Source of the DNA: Anaerosomatales bacterium
GTDB lineage: Bacteria > Actinomycetota > Coriobacteriia > Anaerosomatales > Anaerosomataceae
Direction of reading: 5' to 3'
NCBI GenBank assembly: GCA_030019445.1
Contig: JASEEU010000010.1
Span: 1 to 47,325, forward strand
DNA: 47,325 nucleotides
A program made the translations under genes and the position numbers. Of this stretch, positions 1 through 9,730 are shown piece after piece. Each line of letters begins with the position of its first letter. The stretch's first letter is position 1. The notes beneath the pieces were generated by a model. The model worked only from the letters and a program-made list of their open reading frames with translations. It was not told the origin of the DNA and did not search any database.

Positions 1-477
1 CAGTACTGCGGCGGGGACCCGGTGGGGAAGCTCGATCCGAGCGGGGAGTGGTACGTCTCCACGCGAAGCTCATCGACATCCGGGCTGTTGAGAGTCAACA
101 CCGGAGTGGTGGACTACCGACTGAGCATCACCTGGTCGTGGGATGGGCGTAGAACCCTGACTGCCTGCTGGACAGTCATCTGGCGGTTGATGAACGGCCA
201 CCCCTGGGTGGCTCCAACCGCTACGTACACTGACCAGGCAGGAATCGGCAGAGGTGTGGGCTTGCACAGCGTCAGAGGCGGAATCAAGCGACCGGGGTCG
301 CAGATCTGGAGCGGATCCGTGGCGAAGACCTCCGGATGGATCGCCTCAGGCAGACTATCCATGCTCGTCTACGGCAGCAACACCAGCAGGGGGATGGGGC
401 TTGGGCGGTCGGCTGCCTTGTCGCGCAGGAACCCGTTCGGCTCGGGCAGGAGAGGTGCAGTGAGATGGTGTCACTGA
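1..477 (+). CDS. RHS-repeat protein, C-terminal end with variable tip (5' truncated)
   Basis: The frame is open from base 1 to the TGA at 475-477, so the gene begins left of the window. The first residues read QYCGGDPVGKLDPSGEW, which matches the end of the RHS-repeat-associated core domain (consensus Y-x-x-N-D-P-V-N-x-x-D-P-S-G). In RHS and other polymorphic toxin proteins the DPSG motif marks the junction between the conserved shell and a variable C-terminal toxin. Here about 140 residues follow, rich in Trp, Gly and beta-branched residues. I recognise no catalytic motif (no HNH, EndoU, deaminase or ADP-ribosyltransferase signature). Third-position GC is lower than in neighbouring genes, which fits a frequently exchanged tip. 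The stop overlaps the next gene by 13 bases. RHS identity is well supported; toxic activity of the tip is inference. Confidence 0.75.
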   Translation, partial: QYCGGDPVGKLDPSGEWYVSTRSSSTSGLLRVNTGVVDYRLSITWSWDGRRTLTACWTVIWRLMNGHPWVAPTATYTDQAGIGRGVGLHSVRGGIKRPGSQIWSGSVAKTSGWIASGRLSMLVYGSNTSRGMGLGRSAALSRRNPFGSGRRGAVRWCH

Positions 478-938
478 CGGATGGACGGCCGTGGCGGCGC
501 GGAGGTCTCACACTCTTGAGTGCCTGCCTGACGCTGGTGTTGGTTGTCGGAAGCGCTTGCGCCGGAGGCGAGCGCTTCGAGGGCGCGGGTGCGCCAGAGG
601 AGGCGGCCGCAGGGTTCGTGCGTGGCGTTCTCGAGGGAGACGTGGATCTTGTATCCCGGATGGTGGGGTACCAAGTGACTGCCAAGCAGGTAGAAGAGTG
701 GCGCCGCGAAGGCTTCCTGGTTGACGAAGTCCTGCAAGATGTGCAGCCCGACTTGGTGATGTCCTATCGCGACGATGCAGGCGCATCGCTGGTGCTCGAG
801 GGGGTGGCCGCAGCTGGCGACTACCTGCCTGCCGACGGCGTGAGGCTCGCCAGCGTAGCGGTATTCGTCGCTCGCGATCGCGGCTGGCGGGTGCTGGACT
901 TCATCCCCGTGCAGGAGGCGAGCGACTCCGGGCTGTGA
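465..938 (+). CDS. Small exported NTF2-like protein, candidate immunity protein for the RHS tip
   Basis: A protein of 157 residues. The ATG at 465 is chosen because AGGAGAGG lies about ten bases upstream and because it begins a clean signal sequence: basic residues (RPWRRGG), a hydrophobic stretch, then VVGSAC at about residues 27-32. The Cys could be lipidated, although the -3 position is Gly rather than the usual Leu. The mature part starts with PEEAAAGFVRGVLEGDVD and ends with a GWRVLDFIPV strand. This resembles the DUF4878/NTF2-like fold (helix-helix-sheet, closing on a Trp-containing strand). The start lies inside the RHS reading frame, so the two are translationally coupled. NTF2-like immunity proteins are known in polymorphic toxin loci. 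An exported immunity protein would imply a toxin acting outside the cytoplasm. The function is inferred from position and fold only. Confidence 0.7.
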   Translation: MVSLTDGRPWRRGGLTLLSACLTLVLVVGSACAGGERFEGAGAPEEAAAGFVRGVLEGDVDLVSRMVGYQVTAKQVEEWRREGFLVDEVLQDVQPDLVMSYRDDAGASLVLEGVAAAGDYLPADGVRLASVAVFVARDRGWRVLDFIPVQEASDSGL

Positions 939-976
939 CGGCGTCGCGCATCGCCACGCATCGGCTACCGATCCAC

Positions 977-1002
977 CGAGGCGGCCCGGGAGGGCCGCCT
1001 CG
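977..1002 (+). terminator. Rho-independent-like hairpin after the RHS/immunity pair
   Basis: An 11-bp GC-rich perfect stem (CGAGGCGGCCC paired with GGGCCGCCTCG) with a GGGA loop, followed by TCTCGTCTCG. The T-run is weak. It lies between the small exported protein and murA and would separate the two transcription units. Confidence 0.6.
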
Positions 1003-1043
1003 TCTCGTCTCGGGAAACATCAGGGTGACGGCTTGCCCGCTCA

Positions 1044-1073
1044 TTGCCCCTCCGCGCGGCGCTCCGGTACCCT
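1044..1073 (+). promoter_or_regulatory. Candidate sigma-70-type promoter for murA
   Basis: TTGCCC at 1044-1049 and TACCCT at 1068-1073 with an 18-base spacer, about 38 bases before the murA ATG. Both boxes match the consensus only in part. Confidence 0.35.
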
Positions 1074-1111
1074 GGATAGGTTACGAACCCGTACGGGAGG
1101 ACGTCGCACGC

Positions 1112-2368
<1,257 letters not shown>

Positions 2369-2395
2369 GCGTGCGACCAGAGGGGGAGAGCGACG

Positions 2396-2818
2396 ATGCT
2401 CGATAGAGACGCCATCATGGAGGTCATACCGCACCGCGACCCGTTCCTGCTCGTGGACCGCGTGGAGGACATGGTGCCCGGCGAGCGGGCGACGGGCTAT
2501 CTGACCGTGACGGCGGACGCCTTCTGGGTCCCTGGCCACTTCCCTGACTATCCCGTCATGCCCGGTGTGCTCATCGTGGAGGCGATGGCGCAGGTGGGAG
2601 CTGTGTCGCTTCTCTCGGTGGCCGAGAACCGCGGCAAGCTGGCGCTGTTCGCCGGCATCGACAAGGTGCGCTTCAAGCGGCAGGTCCGGCCCGGCGATGA
2701 ACTGCGTATGGTGGTCGTCATCACCAAGACGCGGGGGCCGCTCGGGTTCGGTCATGCCGAGGCCACCGTCGACGGCGAGCTCGCCTGTTCGGGCGAGCTC
2801 ATGTTTGCGATAAAATAG
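2396..2818 (+). CDS. fabZ: 3-hydroxyacyl-[acyl-carrier-protein] dehydratase
   Basis: A 140-residue hot-dog fold dehydratase of type II fatty acid synthesis, converting 3-hydroxyacyl-ACP to trans-2-enoyl-ACP. The catalytic His48 in [12 protein letters not shown] and Glu62 in VEAMAQ are both present, as is the N-terminal [12 protein letters not shown] signature. It uses ATG with AGGGGGAGAG upstream, 27 bases after murA. Pairing of fabZ with cell-wall precursor genes is common. The 3' end carries an AT-rich TAAAAT that may serve as the -10 box for the next operon. Confidence 0.97.
   Translation: MLDRDAIMEVIPHRDPFLLVDRVEDMVPGERATGYLTVTADAFWVPGHFPDYPVMPGVLIVEAMAQVGAVSLLSVAENRGKLALFAGIDKVRFKRQVRPGDELRMVVVITKTRGPLGFGHAEATVDGELACSGELMFAIK
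2788..2816 (+). promoter_or_regulatory. Candidate promoter for the wbp operon inside the fabZ 3' end
   Basis: TAAAAT at 2811-2816 with TTCGGG 17 bases upstream at 2788-2793. The -10 box stands out in this GC-rich setting; the -35 match is weak. It lies about 70 bases before the wbpA ATG. Confidence 0.35.
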
Positions 2819-2883
2819 CAGGGTTATGGTCACGTTCGGGTCCGCACTGCGGCGCCCCACGGTGAAAGGCAGACGCGAATACA

Positions 2884-4179
2884 ATGGGACTTCAGGAGCG
2901 CATCGCTGACGGGAGTGCGGTGCTCGGCGTCGTCGGGCTCGGCTACGTCGGGCTTCCCCTCGCTGTCGAGATGGGCAAGGCCGGTCACCATGTTGTCGGC
3001 TTCGACGTCTCGGCGGACAAGGTCGAGCGCGTCAACGCCGGCGAGAGCTACATCCCCGACGTCCCCACCGACGAGCTCGCGCCGCTGGTCTCGGCGGGCA
3101 CGCTCGTGGCGACAACGGACTTCGCGCGCGCCGGCGAGTGCGACGCCATCGCGATCTGCGTGCCCACGCCGCTGGACGAGATGAAGGAGCCCGATACCTC
3201 GTACATGGAGTCGGCCGCGGCGGCGATCGCACCGCACCTGAGGCCCGACGTACTTGTGACGCTGGAGTCCACGACGTATCCGGGGACCACCGAGGAGGTC
3301 ATCAGGCCGATACTCGAGGCGCACGGCCGTGTGGTTGGCACCGACCTGTTCCTGGCGTTCTCGCCCGAGCGCGTCGACCCGGGCAACCCCGTCTACCAGA
3401 CCAAGAACACGCCCAAGGTCGTCGGCGGCGTGACCCCGGCGTGCACGAGCCACGCGGTCGCGCTCTACGAGCGCTTCATCGACACGGTGGTCCCGGTCTC
3501 GTCCACCCGTGCCGCCGAGATGACCAAGCTTCTTGAGAACATCTTCCGGAGCGTGAACATCGCGCTCATGAACGAGCTTCTGATGCTCTGCGAACGCATG
3601 CGTATCAACCTCTGGGAGGTCGTCGACGCCGCCAAGACCAAGCCGTTCGGCTACATGCCCTTCTACCCCGGACCGGGCCTGGGCGGCCACTGCATCCCCA
3701 TCGACCCGTTCTACCTCTCGTGGAAGGCGCGCGAGTACGACTTCCACACCGAGTTCATCGAGCTCTCGGGCAGGATCAACGAGAACATGCCGTACTACGT
3801 CGTGACGCGTCTGATGGATGCCCTCAACACGCACCGCAAGTCGCTCGGCGGTTCGCGCGTCCTCGTCCTCGGCGTGGCGTACAAGGCCGATATCGATGAC
3901 ATGCGGGAGTCGCCCGCCATACGGATCGCCGAGCTGCTGTTGGAGAAGGACGCCGAGGTCGTCTATCACGACCCGTATGTCCCGTCGTTCTCGGTGTCGG
4001 GTGTCGATATCACGCACGTGGCGCTGTCCGCCGAGGAGATCGCCGCCGCTGACGCCGTGCTCGTGGTCACCGACCACCGAAGCGTCGACTACGGCACGGT
4101 CGTCCAGCACGCGAAGCTCATCCTCGATACCCGCAACGCGCTCAAGGCGTTCGCGGACGACAAGGTGGTGCGCCTGTGA
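2884..4179 (+). CDS. wbpA: UDP-N-acetyl-D-glucosamine 6-dehydrogenase (WbpA type)
   Basis: A 431-residue NAD-dependent nucleotide-sugar dehydrogenase. It is predicted to oxidise UDP-GlcNAc to UDP-GlcNAcA, the first step towards UDP-ManNAc3NAcA. The N-terminal Rossmann motif is GVVGLGYVGLPLA. The thiohemiacetal-forming cysteine is Cys270 in GLGGHCIPIDPFYL, a form typical of the WbpA/WecC group rather than of UDP-glucose dehydrogenase (GGSCFPKD). The C-terminal UDP-binding domain starts near VLVLGVAYKADIDDMRESP. Its GTGA overlap with the next gene and the gene order wbpA-B-D-E-I support the specific pathway. Sequence alone could also fit a UDP-ManNAc dehydrogenase; the neighbours decide it. Confidence 0.9.
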   Translation: MGLQERIADGSAVLGVVGLGYVGLPLAVEMGKAGHHVVGFDVSADKVERVNAGESYIPDVPTDELAPLVSAGTLVATTDFARAGECDAIAICVPTPLDEMKEPDTSYMESAAAAIAPHLRPDVLVTLESTTYPGTTEEVIRPILEAHGRVVGTDLFLAFSPERVDPGNPVYQTKNTPKVVGGVTPACTSHAVALYERFIDTVVPVSSTRAAEMTKLLENIFRSVNIALMNELLMLCERMRINLWEVVDAAKTKPFGYMPFYPGPGLGGHCIPIDPFYLSWKAREYDFHTEFIELSGRINENMPYYVVTRLMDALNTHRKSLGGSRVLVLGVAYKADIDDMRESPAIRIAELLLEKDAEVVYHDPYVPSFSVSGVDITHVALSAEEIAAADAVLVVTDHRSVDYGTVVQHAKLILDTRNALKAFADDKVVRL

Positions 4180-5201
4180 GCGAGCGCGCCGTCCGCGTCG
4201 GTGCCGTCGGATTCGGCTACTGGGGCCCCAACCTCGTCCGCAATCTCGACCGCCTCGGCGACGCCGACCTCGTGGCCGCGTGCGACGCCTCGGAGGGCAA
4301 TCGCGCCAAGCTCGCTGCCGCCTACCCGGACGTCGCCGTGCACGGCGACCTCGCCGACATGCTGGCCGCGCACGAGCTCGACGCGGTGGTCATCGCCACG
4401 TCGGCGCCCACGCACTATGCGCTCGCCCGGCAGGTCCTCGAGGCGGGGCTGCACTGTTTCGTGGAGAAGCCGCTCACGCTGACCTCCGCCGACGCGCTCG
4501 AGCTCGTCAAGCTGGCCGAGGAGCGCGGCGTGGTCCTGATGGTCGGGCACCTGATGGTCTACCACTCGGCGGTCGAGTTCATAAAGCGGACCATCGACTC
4601 GGGCGAGCTCGGCGACGTGCTCTACCTGTACGCGCAGCGTCTGAACCTCGGCAAGGTGCGTACCGAGGAGAACGCGTTCTGGTCGCTGGCGCCGCACGAC
4701 GTCTCCGTGGCGCTCTATCTGCTCGGCGAGACGCCCGATAGCGTCTCGGCATCCGGCGCCGCGTACCTGAACGAGGGCGTGGACGACACCGTCTTCGCCA
4801 ACCTGCACTTCCCGAGCGGCAAGATGGTGAACATCCACGTGAGCTGGCTCGACCCGCACAAGGTCCGCAAGTTCACGATCGTCGGCACCAAGAAGATGCT
4901 CGTCTTCGACGACATGCAGGCCACCGAGAAGGTCTGGATCTACGACAAGGGCGTCGTGCCAAAGCAGGCGCTGTCCTACGGCGAGGACCTCACGCTGCGG
5001 TTCGGCGACATCAACGTGCCGTTCCTGAAGATGGGCGAGCCGCTCGCCGCGGAGGTGCAGCACTTCCTCGACTGCTGCCGCACCGGTGCCACGCCCCGCT
5101 CCAGCGGGCGCGACGGCCTGGCGGTCGTCCGCATCCTCGAAGCGGTCGACGAGTCGATCCGCGCCAACGGCGCGCCGTCGCCGATCTCCCTGGAGGGCTG
5201 A
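4176..5201 (+). CDS. wbpB: Gfo/Idh/MocA-family UDP-GlcNAcA 3-dehydrogenase (WbpB type)
   Basis: A 341-residue oxidoreductase, predicted to oxidise C3 of UDP-GlcNAcA to the 3-keto sugar used by the following aminotransferase. Rossmann motif VGFGYWGPNLVRN; the family EKP motif is in FVEKPLTLTSADALELVKLA, with the catalytic lysine. A later APHDVSVALYLLG segment carries the conserved His/Asp region of the C-terminal substrate domain. The GTG start at 4176 overlaps the wbpA stop by four bases, and wbpD follows after three bases, so the genes are tightly coupled. The function rests on the family plus the conserved wbp order. Confidence 0.87.
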   Translation: MSERAVRVGAVGFGYWGPNLVRNLDRLGDADLVAACDASEGNRAKLAAAYPDVAVHGDLADMLAAHELDAVVIATSAPTHYALARQVLEAGLHCFVEKPLTLTSADALELVKLAEERGVVLMVGHLMVYHSAVEFIKRTIDSGELGDVLYLYAQRLNLGKVRTEENAFWSLAPHDVSVALYLLGETPDSVSASGAAYLNEGVDDTVFANLHFPSGKMVNIHVSWLDPHKVRKFTIVGTKKMLVFDDMQATEKVWIYDKGVVPKQALSYGEDLTLRFGDINVPFLKMGEPLAAEVQHFLDCCRTGATPRSSGRDGLAVVRILEAVDESIRANGAPSPISLEG

Positions 5202-5204
5202 GCG

Positions 5205-5945
5205 ATGGAGTCCCGCATCAGCGCGGGAGCGCACGTCGGACGTGACTTCGCTTGCGGCGCCGGGTGCGTCGTCCACGACGACGTCTCCATCGGCGATGGC
5301 GTCACGCTCGGCAACCATGTGATCGTCTACGAGGGCACCGAGCTCGGCGACGGCGTCAACGTCGCCGACTTCGCTGTTCTCGGCAAACAGCCGCGCCTCG
5401 GCGCGCGATCCACCGCCAAGAGCGGATCGCTCGGCCCGCTGCGCGTCGGCGCCGGCACGAGCGTCGGCTCGCACACCGTGCTGATGGCGGGTACGACGAT
5501 CGGCGAGCGCTGCATCGTGGGCGACAACGCGGGCGTCCGTGAGCGGTGCCGGATCGGCGACGACGTGATCGTCGGTCGGGCCGTGACCGTCGAGAACGCG
5601 ACGACGATCGGCGACCGTACGCGCATCCAGACGGGCGCGTACATCACGGCGTACGTGACGCTCGAGGAAGACGTCTTCATCGCGCCTATGGTCGTCACGA
5701 CCAACGACAACTACATGGGGCGCACGGAGAAGCGCCTTGCCGAGATGAAGGGCTGCACCGTTCGACGTCGCGCGCGTGTCGGCGGCGGCGTGCACATCCT
5801 CCCCGGGGTCGAGATCGGGGAGGAGGCCTTCATCGCCACGGGCGCCATCGTGACCAGAGACATCCCGCCGCGCGTCGTTGCGATGGGCGTTCCCGCACGT
5901 CCGGTCCGTGACGTGCCCGCCGAGGAGCTTCTGGAGAACCAGTAA
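5205..5945 (+). CDS. wbpD: Left-handed beta-helix N-acetyltransferase (WbpD type)
   Basis: A 246-residue protein made largely of hexapeptide repeats ([LIV]-G-x4), for example [30 protein letters not shown] and [13 protein letters not shown]. It ends in the [10 protein letters not shown] cap common in sugar acetyltransferases. In this context it should acetylate the 3-amino group of UDP-GlcNAc3NA with acetyl-CoA. It is longer than the roughly 190-residue WbpD of Pseudomonas because extra beta-helix coils sit at the N-terminus. The [11 protein letters not shown] segment lies in the usual catalytic loop region. The wbp order supports the assignment; the exact acyl donor is not visible in the sequence. 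Confidence 0.85.
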   Translation: MESRISAGAHVGRDFACGAGCVVHDDVSIGDGVTLGNHVIVYEGTELGDGVNVADFAVLGKQPRLGARSTAKSGSLGPLRVGAGTSVGSHTVLMAGTTIGERCIVGDNAGVRERCRIGDDVIVGRAVTVENATTIGDRTRIQTGAYITAYVTLEEDVFIAPMVVTTNDNYMGRTEKRLAEMKGCTVRRRARVGGGVHILPGVEIGEEAFIATGAIVTRDIPPRVVAMGVPARPVRDVPAEELLENQ

Positions 5946-6029
5946 CGGGCGAGTGACGAGGCCCGGGGCCGGCCTGACGCCGTGCCATCATGTGGAGACC
6001 GTCCGTAGCGCGAGAGGAGCGCATGTAGC

Positions 6030-7136
6030 ATGGGTATCCCGTTGCTCGACCTGAAAGCGCAGTACCGCGAGCTTCAGACCGAGCTCGACGCGGCCATCGG
6101 CGACGTCATGGCCAACGCCGCCTTCATCGGCGGCCCGCGGGTCGCAGAGCTGGAAGCCGCCATCGCCGAGTACTGCGGTACCAGGCACGCGGTCGCGTGC
6201 GGCAACGGCACCGACGCGCTCTTCCTCATCCTCGCCGCGCTCGGCATCGGGAAGGGCGATGAGGTCATCACGACGCCCTTCACGTTCTTCGCCACGGCCG
6301 AGGCGATCGCGCATGTGGGCGCCACGCCCGTGTTCGTGGACATCGAGCACGGCACGTACAACATGGACGTCGCCCTGCTGGAGGCGGCTGTCACGCCGGC
6401 TACCAAGGCGATCATGCCGGTGCACATCTTCGGCCAGTGCGTGGATATGGATCCCGTGCTCGAGCTTGCCGAGCGCCATGGCCTGTACGTCATCGAGGAT
6501 GCGTGCCAGGCGATCGGCGCGACGTACAAGGGCAAGCGCGCGGGCTCCATCGGGCACGCTGCCGCGTTCAGCTTCTTCCCGAGCAAGAACCTCGGTTGCG
6601 CCGGCGACGGCGGCATCATCACGACCGACGACGATGATCTCGCCGCCCGCGCGCGCAAGATCGCCTCGCACGGGACGACGAAGAAGTACTTCCACGACAC
6701 GCTCGGCGTGAACTCGCGGCTTGACGCGCTGCAGGCAGCCATCCTGCTCGTGAAGCTCCCGCACCTGGACCGGTGGAACGCCGAGCGGCGGGCGGCGGCG
6801 GCGGTCTACGACGAGCTGCTGGCGGGCACGCCCGACCTTGAGCTGCCTGTCACGCGGGAGTTCGGCGAAGCCGTCTACCACCTCTACATCGTGAAGTCGT
6901 CGCGCGCTGCCGAGATCATGGATGCGCTCAAGGCCGCCGAGATCGGCACCGCGCTCTACTATCCGCTGGCGCTGCACGAGCAGGAGGTATTCACCGCCGA
7001 GGCGGGCTACACCCAGCCGTCGCTGCCGGTGGCCGAGTCGTGCGACGCCGCGACGTTCGCGCTGCCGTGCTTCCCGGGGATCACGCGGGAGCAGCAGGAG
7101 CGCGTCGTCGAGGTCGTCCGAGAGGTCGTGGGGTAG
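6030..7136 (+). CDS. wbpE: DegT/DnrJ/EryC1/StrS aminotransferase (WbpE type)
   Basis: A 368-residue PLP-dependent sugar aminotransferase, predicted to convert the 3-keto sugar nucleotide made by WbpB into UDP-GlcNAc3NA using glutamate. The PLP lysine is Lys186 in FFPSKNLGCAGDGG. The cofactor phosphate-binding GNGTDALFL and the VIEDACQAIGATYKG aspartate region are intact. The N-terminus IPLLDLKAQYRELQ is typical of the WbpE/DegT group. It starts at an ATG 84 bases after wbpD, the only sizeable gap in this operon, and wbpI follows four bases after its stop. Confidence 0.92.
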   Translation: MGIPLLDLKAQYRELQTELDAAIGDVMANAAFIGGPRVAELEAAIAEYCGTRHAVACGNGTDALFLILAALGIGKGDEVITTPFTFFATAEAIAHVGATPVFVDIEHGTYNMDVALLEAAVTPATKAIMPVHIFGQCVDMDPVLELAERHGLYVIEDACQAIGATYKGKRAGSIGHAAAFSFFPSKNLGCAGDGGIITTDDDDLAARARKIASHGTTKKYFHDTLGVNSRLDALQAAILLVKLPHLDRWNAERRAAAAVYDELLAGTPDLELPVTREFGEAVYHLYIVKSSRAAEIMDALKAAEIGTALYYPLALHEQEVFTAEAGYTQPSLPVAESCDAATFALPCFPGITREQQERVVEVVREVVG

Positions 7137-7140
7137 CGTC

Positions 7141-8226
7141 ATGAAGGTGGTATCCGTCGTCGGCGCCCGTCCGCAGTTCGTGAAGGCCGCTCCGGTCTGT
7201 CGCGCGCTGCGCGAACACCACGACGAGGTGCTCGTCCACTCGGGGCAGCACTACGACTACGACATGTCCGAGGTGTTCTTCGAGCAGCTCGGCATCCCGC
7301 GTCCGGACTACAACCTCGCCGTCGGGTCGGGCGGCCACGGCCGGCAGACCGGCGAGATGCTCGGCATGCTCGAGGAGCTGTTCAGCGAGCTCGATCCCGA
7401 CGTCGTGCTCGTCTACGGCGACACCAACACCACGCTTGCCGGCGGGCTCGCAGCCGCCAAGCTGCACATCCCGGTCGCGCACGTGGAAGCGGGCCTGCGC
7501 TCGTACAATCGCTCGATGCCCGAGGAGATCAACCGGGTGGTCGTCGATCACGTGTCCGACCTGCTGCTCTGCCCCACGCGGACCGCGGTCGCGAACCTCC
7601 AGGCGGAGGGCGTCGTCGACGGCGTGGAGCTGGTGGGCGATGTCATGCTCGACACCGCGCGCTTCTTCGCCGAGCACGTGGACGCGGGCGCTACGCTCGC
7701 GCAGCACGGGCTCGAGGCCGGCGGCTACTACCTCGCGACGGTGCACCGCGCCGCCACGAGCGACGACGCCGGGCGTCTCTCGGCGGTCATCCGCGCGTTC
7801 GACCGACTGGCTGAGCCGGTGCTCTGGGCGGTGCACCCGCGCACGAAGAAGAACCTGGCCGAGATGGGCCTGCTCGACGCGGTCGAGGGATCCGACAACA
7901 TCCGGGCGGTGCCCCCGCTGGCGTATATGGACACCGTGGCGTTGCTGCGCTCGGCACGGGGTCTGCTGACCGATTCGGGTGGGATGCAGAAAGAGGCGTA
8001 CTTCTTCGGCATCCCGTGCGTGACGCTGCGCGAGGAGACCGAGTGGACCGAGACGGTCGAGCTCGGCTGGAACCGGCTCGTCGGCACGGACGAAGAAGCG
8101 ATCGTCGCAGCGGCGACGTCGCTCGAGCGTCCGCCGATGCGCCCGGATGTCTACGGCGACGGGCATGCCGCCGAGGCGATCGTCCGCGCGCTCGACAAGC
8201 GATACGGCGACAGGGTGGCCCCGTAG
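7141..8226 (+). CDS. wbpI: UDP-GlcNAc3NAcA C2-epimerase (WbpI type; UDP-GlcNAc 2-epimerase family)
   Basis: A 361-residue non-hydrolysing 2-epimerase. The frame is open upstream, but the ATG at 7141 gives the family N-terminus KVVSVVGARPQFVKAAPV and sits four bases after wbpE. Family signatures include VHSGQHYDYDMSEVFFEQL, YGDTNTTLAGG, HVEAGLRSYNRSMPEEINR and LLTDSGGMQKEAYF. After wbpA-B-D-E it should invert C2 to give UDP-ManNAc3NAcA, completing the route. UDP-GlcNAc/UDP-ManNAc epimerase (WecB/MnaA) is the alternative by homology alone. Confidence 0.9.
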   Translation: MKVVSVVGARPQFVKAAPVCRALREHHDEVLVHSGQHYDYDMSEVFFEQLGIPRPDYNLAVGSGGHGRQTGEMLGMLEELFSELDPDVVLVYGDTNTTLAGGLAAAKLHIPVAHVEAGLRSYNRSMPEEINRVVVDHVSDLLLCPTRTAVANLQAEGVVDGVELVGDVMLDTARFFAEHVDAGATLAQHGLEAGGYYLATVHRAATSDDAGRLSAVIRAFDRLAEPVLWAVHPRTKKNLAEMGLLDAVEGSDNIRAVPPLAYMDTVALLRSARGLLTDSGGMQKEAYFFGIPCVTLREETEWTETVELGWNRLVGTDEEAIVAAATSLERPPMRPDVYGDGHAAEAIVRALDKRYGDRVAP

Positions 8227-8242
8227 GGCCGCCGGAGGGACC

Positions 8243-9688
8243 ATGGGGAAGCATTCGGCACCACGCGGCGCGCGCGGGCGCGCCGCAGGCACGAGAGGAC
8301 GCCGGTCGGCAGCCAGCCGACGCGGTCGTCTCGATACGCCCCGTGCCGCCCGCTCCCGCCGGCCGTCCACCGGCCCGCTGCAACCCGCGCCCCGCATGCG
8401 CGTGCATCGGGACCGACGCGTCAAGACGCTGAAGCGCGTCGCGCTCATCGCAGCGGTGGTGCTCGCGGTCGCCGTCGTCGGCGGCGTGACGTGGGCGTTC
8501 TTCTTCATCAGGGCCGTCGAGGGCGACATGAACACCTCGGCCATGCTCAATGCCAAGACGCAGGGGCTGCTCTCGGAACCCGAACCGCAGGAGCCGTTCA
8601 ACGTGCTGCTGCTCGGCAGCGATGTGCGTCCCAACGAGGAGGTCGCGCGCGCCGACACGATCATCGTGGCGCGCATCGATCCGGAGGCGAAGAAGGTCTG
8701 GCTGCTCTCCATCCCGCGAGACACGCGCGCGGAGATACCCGGACACGGCACCGCCAAGATCAACTCGGCCACGTTCTACGGCGGTAAGGAGGACGGTCCG
8801 GCGCTCATGGTGCAGACCGTCGAGGAGTTCCTCGATATCGAGATCCACCACTACGTCGAGGTGAACTTCGAGGGCTTCCAGGCCGCCGTGGACGCGCTCG
8901 GAGGCGTCTGGATCGATGTGGACACCGAGATCGATGACTGGAAGGCCGCAAGCCACAGCCCGGGTCACAAGGCCAAGTACATCGCGAAGGGCTATCAGCT
9001 GCTTGACGGCGAGCACGCGCTCACCTACGTGCGGAGCCGTGACTTCCCCGACGCCGACTTCACCCGCATGCGCCACCAGCAGGAGTTCTTCAAGGCGCTC
9101 GCCAAGCAGGCAGCCAAGGCGGACAACCTGCTGAAGCTGCCCGTGGTGGTGCGGGAGGTCGCGCGCTACACGATCACCGACATGAGCGTCGCCAAGATGC
9201 TCGACCTCGCCAAGGCGCTCGGCGGCATACCGGCGGAGAGCATCCAGACCGCCACCCTCACCGGGGAGTGGCGCTCCCCGTACGTGTGGCCGGATGAGGA
9301 GCGCATGGATTTCCTCGTATCGGCGATGATGGACGGCCGTTCGTTCGACGAGACGGCGACAGCCGCCGACGGGGGCATCCAGCCGGCCGACATCACCGTC
9401 ACCGTGCGCAACGGCGCCGGCCGGGGCGGGATCGCCGGCGAGGCGTCCGGGCTGCTCAAGTCGAAGGGGTTCGTGATCGGCGAGGTGGGCAACGCCAACC
9501 AGTTCGTCTATGACCGCACGCTCGTCATCTACAACGGTGATGACACGGAGGCGGCGCAGGCCGTCGCCGCCGCGCTGCCCAAGGCCGACCTCGTGCCGAG
9601 CCGGGGCATGTACCTGTTCGACACGCGCATCCTGGTGGTCGTGGGCGAAGACTGGGAGCTTCCGGTCGGCCCGACCGCCACCCAGTAG
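8243..9688 (+). CDS. LytR-CpsA-Psr family wall-glycopolymer ligase with LytR_C domain
   Basis: A 481-residue membrane-anchored enzyme that transfers lipid-linked glycopolymers to peptidoglycan outside the membrane. The ATG at 8243 is preferred because GGAGGGA lies just upstream. It gives an Arg/Ala/Pro-rich cytoplasmic tail of about 65 residues, one TM segment (ALIAAVVLAVAVVGGVTWAF) and then the LCP domain. LCP signatures are NVLLLGSDVR, the RADTIIVARID aspartate, SIPRDTRAEIP with Arg159, and VRSRDFPDADFTRMRHQQEF. A C-terminal LytR_C domain begins near ITVTVRNGAGRGGIAG. It closes the wbp operon, 16 bases after wbpI, which suggests that the ManNAc3NAcA-containing polymer is wall-linked. Confidence 0.92.
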   Translation: MGKHSAPRGARGRAAGTRGRRSAASRRGRLDTPRAARSRRPSTGPLQPAPRMRVHRDRRVKTLKRVALIAAVVLAVAVVGGVTWAFFFIRAVEGDMNTSAMLNAKTQGLLSEPEPQEPFNVLLLGSDVRPNEEVARADTIIVARIDPEAKKVWLLSIPRDTRAEIPGHGTAKINSATFYGGKEDGPALMVQTVEEFLDIEIHHYVEVNFEGFQAAVDALGGVWIDVDTEIDDWKAASHSPGHKAKYIAKGYQLLDGEHALTYVRSRDFPDADFTRMRHQQEFFKALAKQAAKADNLLKLPVVVREVARYTITDMSVAKMLDLAKALGGIPAESIQTATLTGEWRSPYVWPDEERMDFLVSAMMDGRSFDETATAADGGIQPADITVTVRNGAGRGGIAGEASGLLKSKGFVIGEVGNANQFVYDRTLVIYNGDDTEAAQAVAAALPKADLVPSRGMYLFDTRILVVVGEDWELPVGPTATQ

Positions 9689-9730
9689 AGCGGCGCAGCC
9701 GGACCGGGGTGATCGGCCTCGCCGGTGACG

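Noticed and set aside
9689-9730. Bidirectional terminator between the convergent LCP and GT4 genes
   Set aside because: Only short, imperfect CCGG pairings are possible; no convincing stem or T-run.
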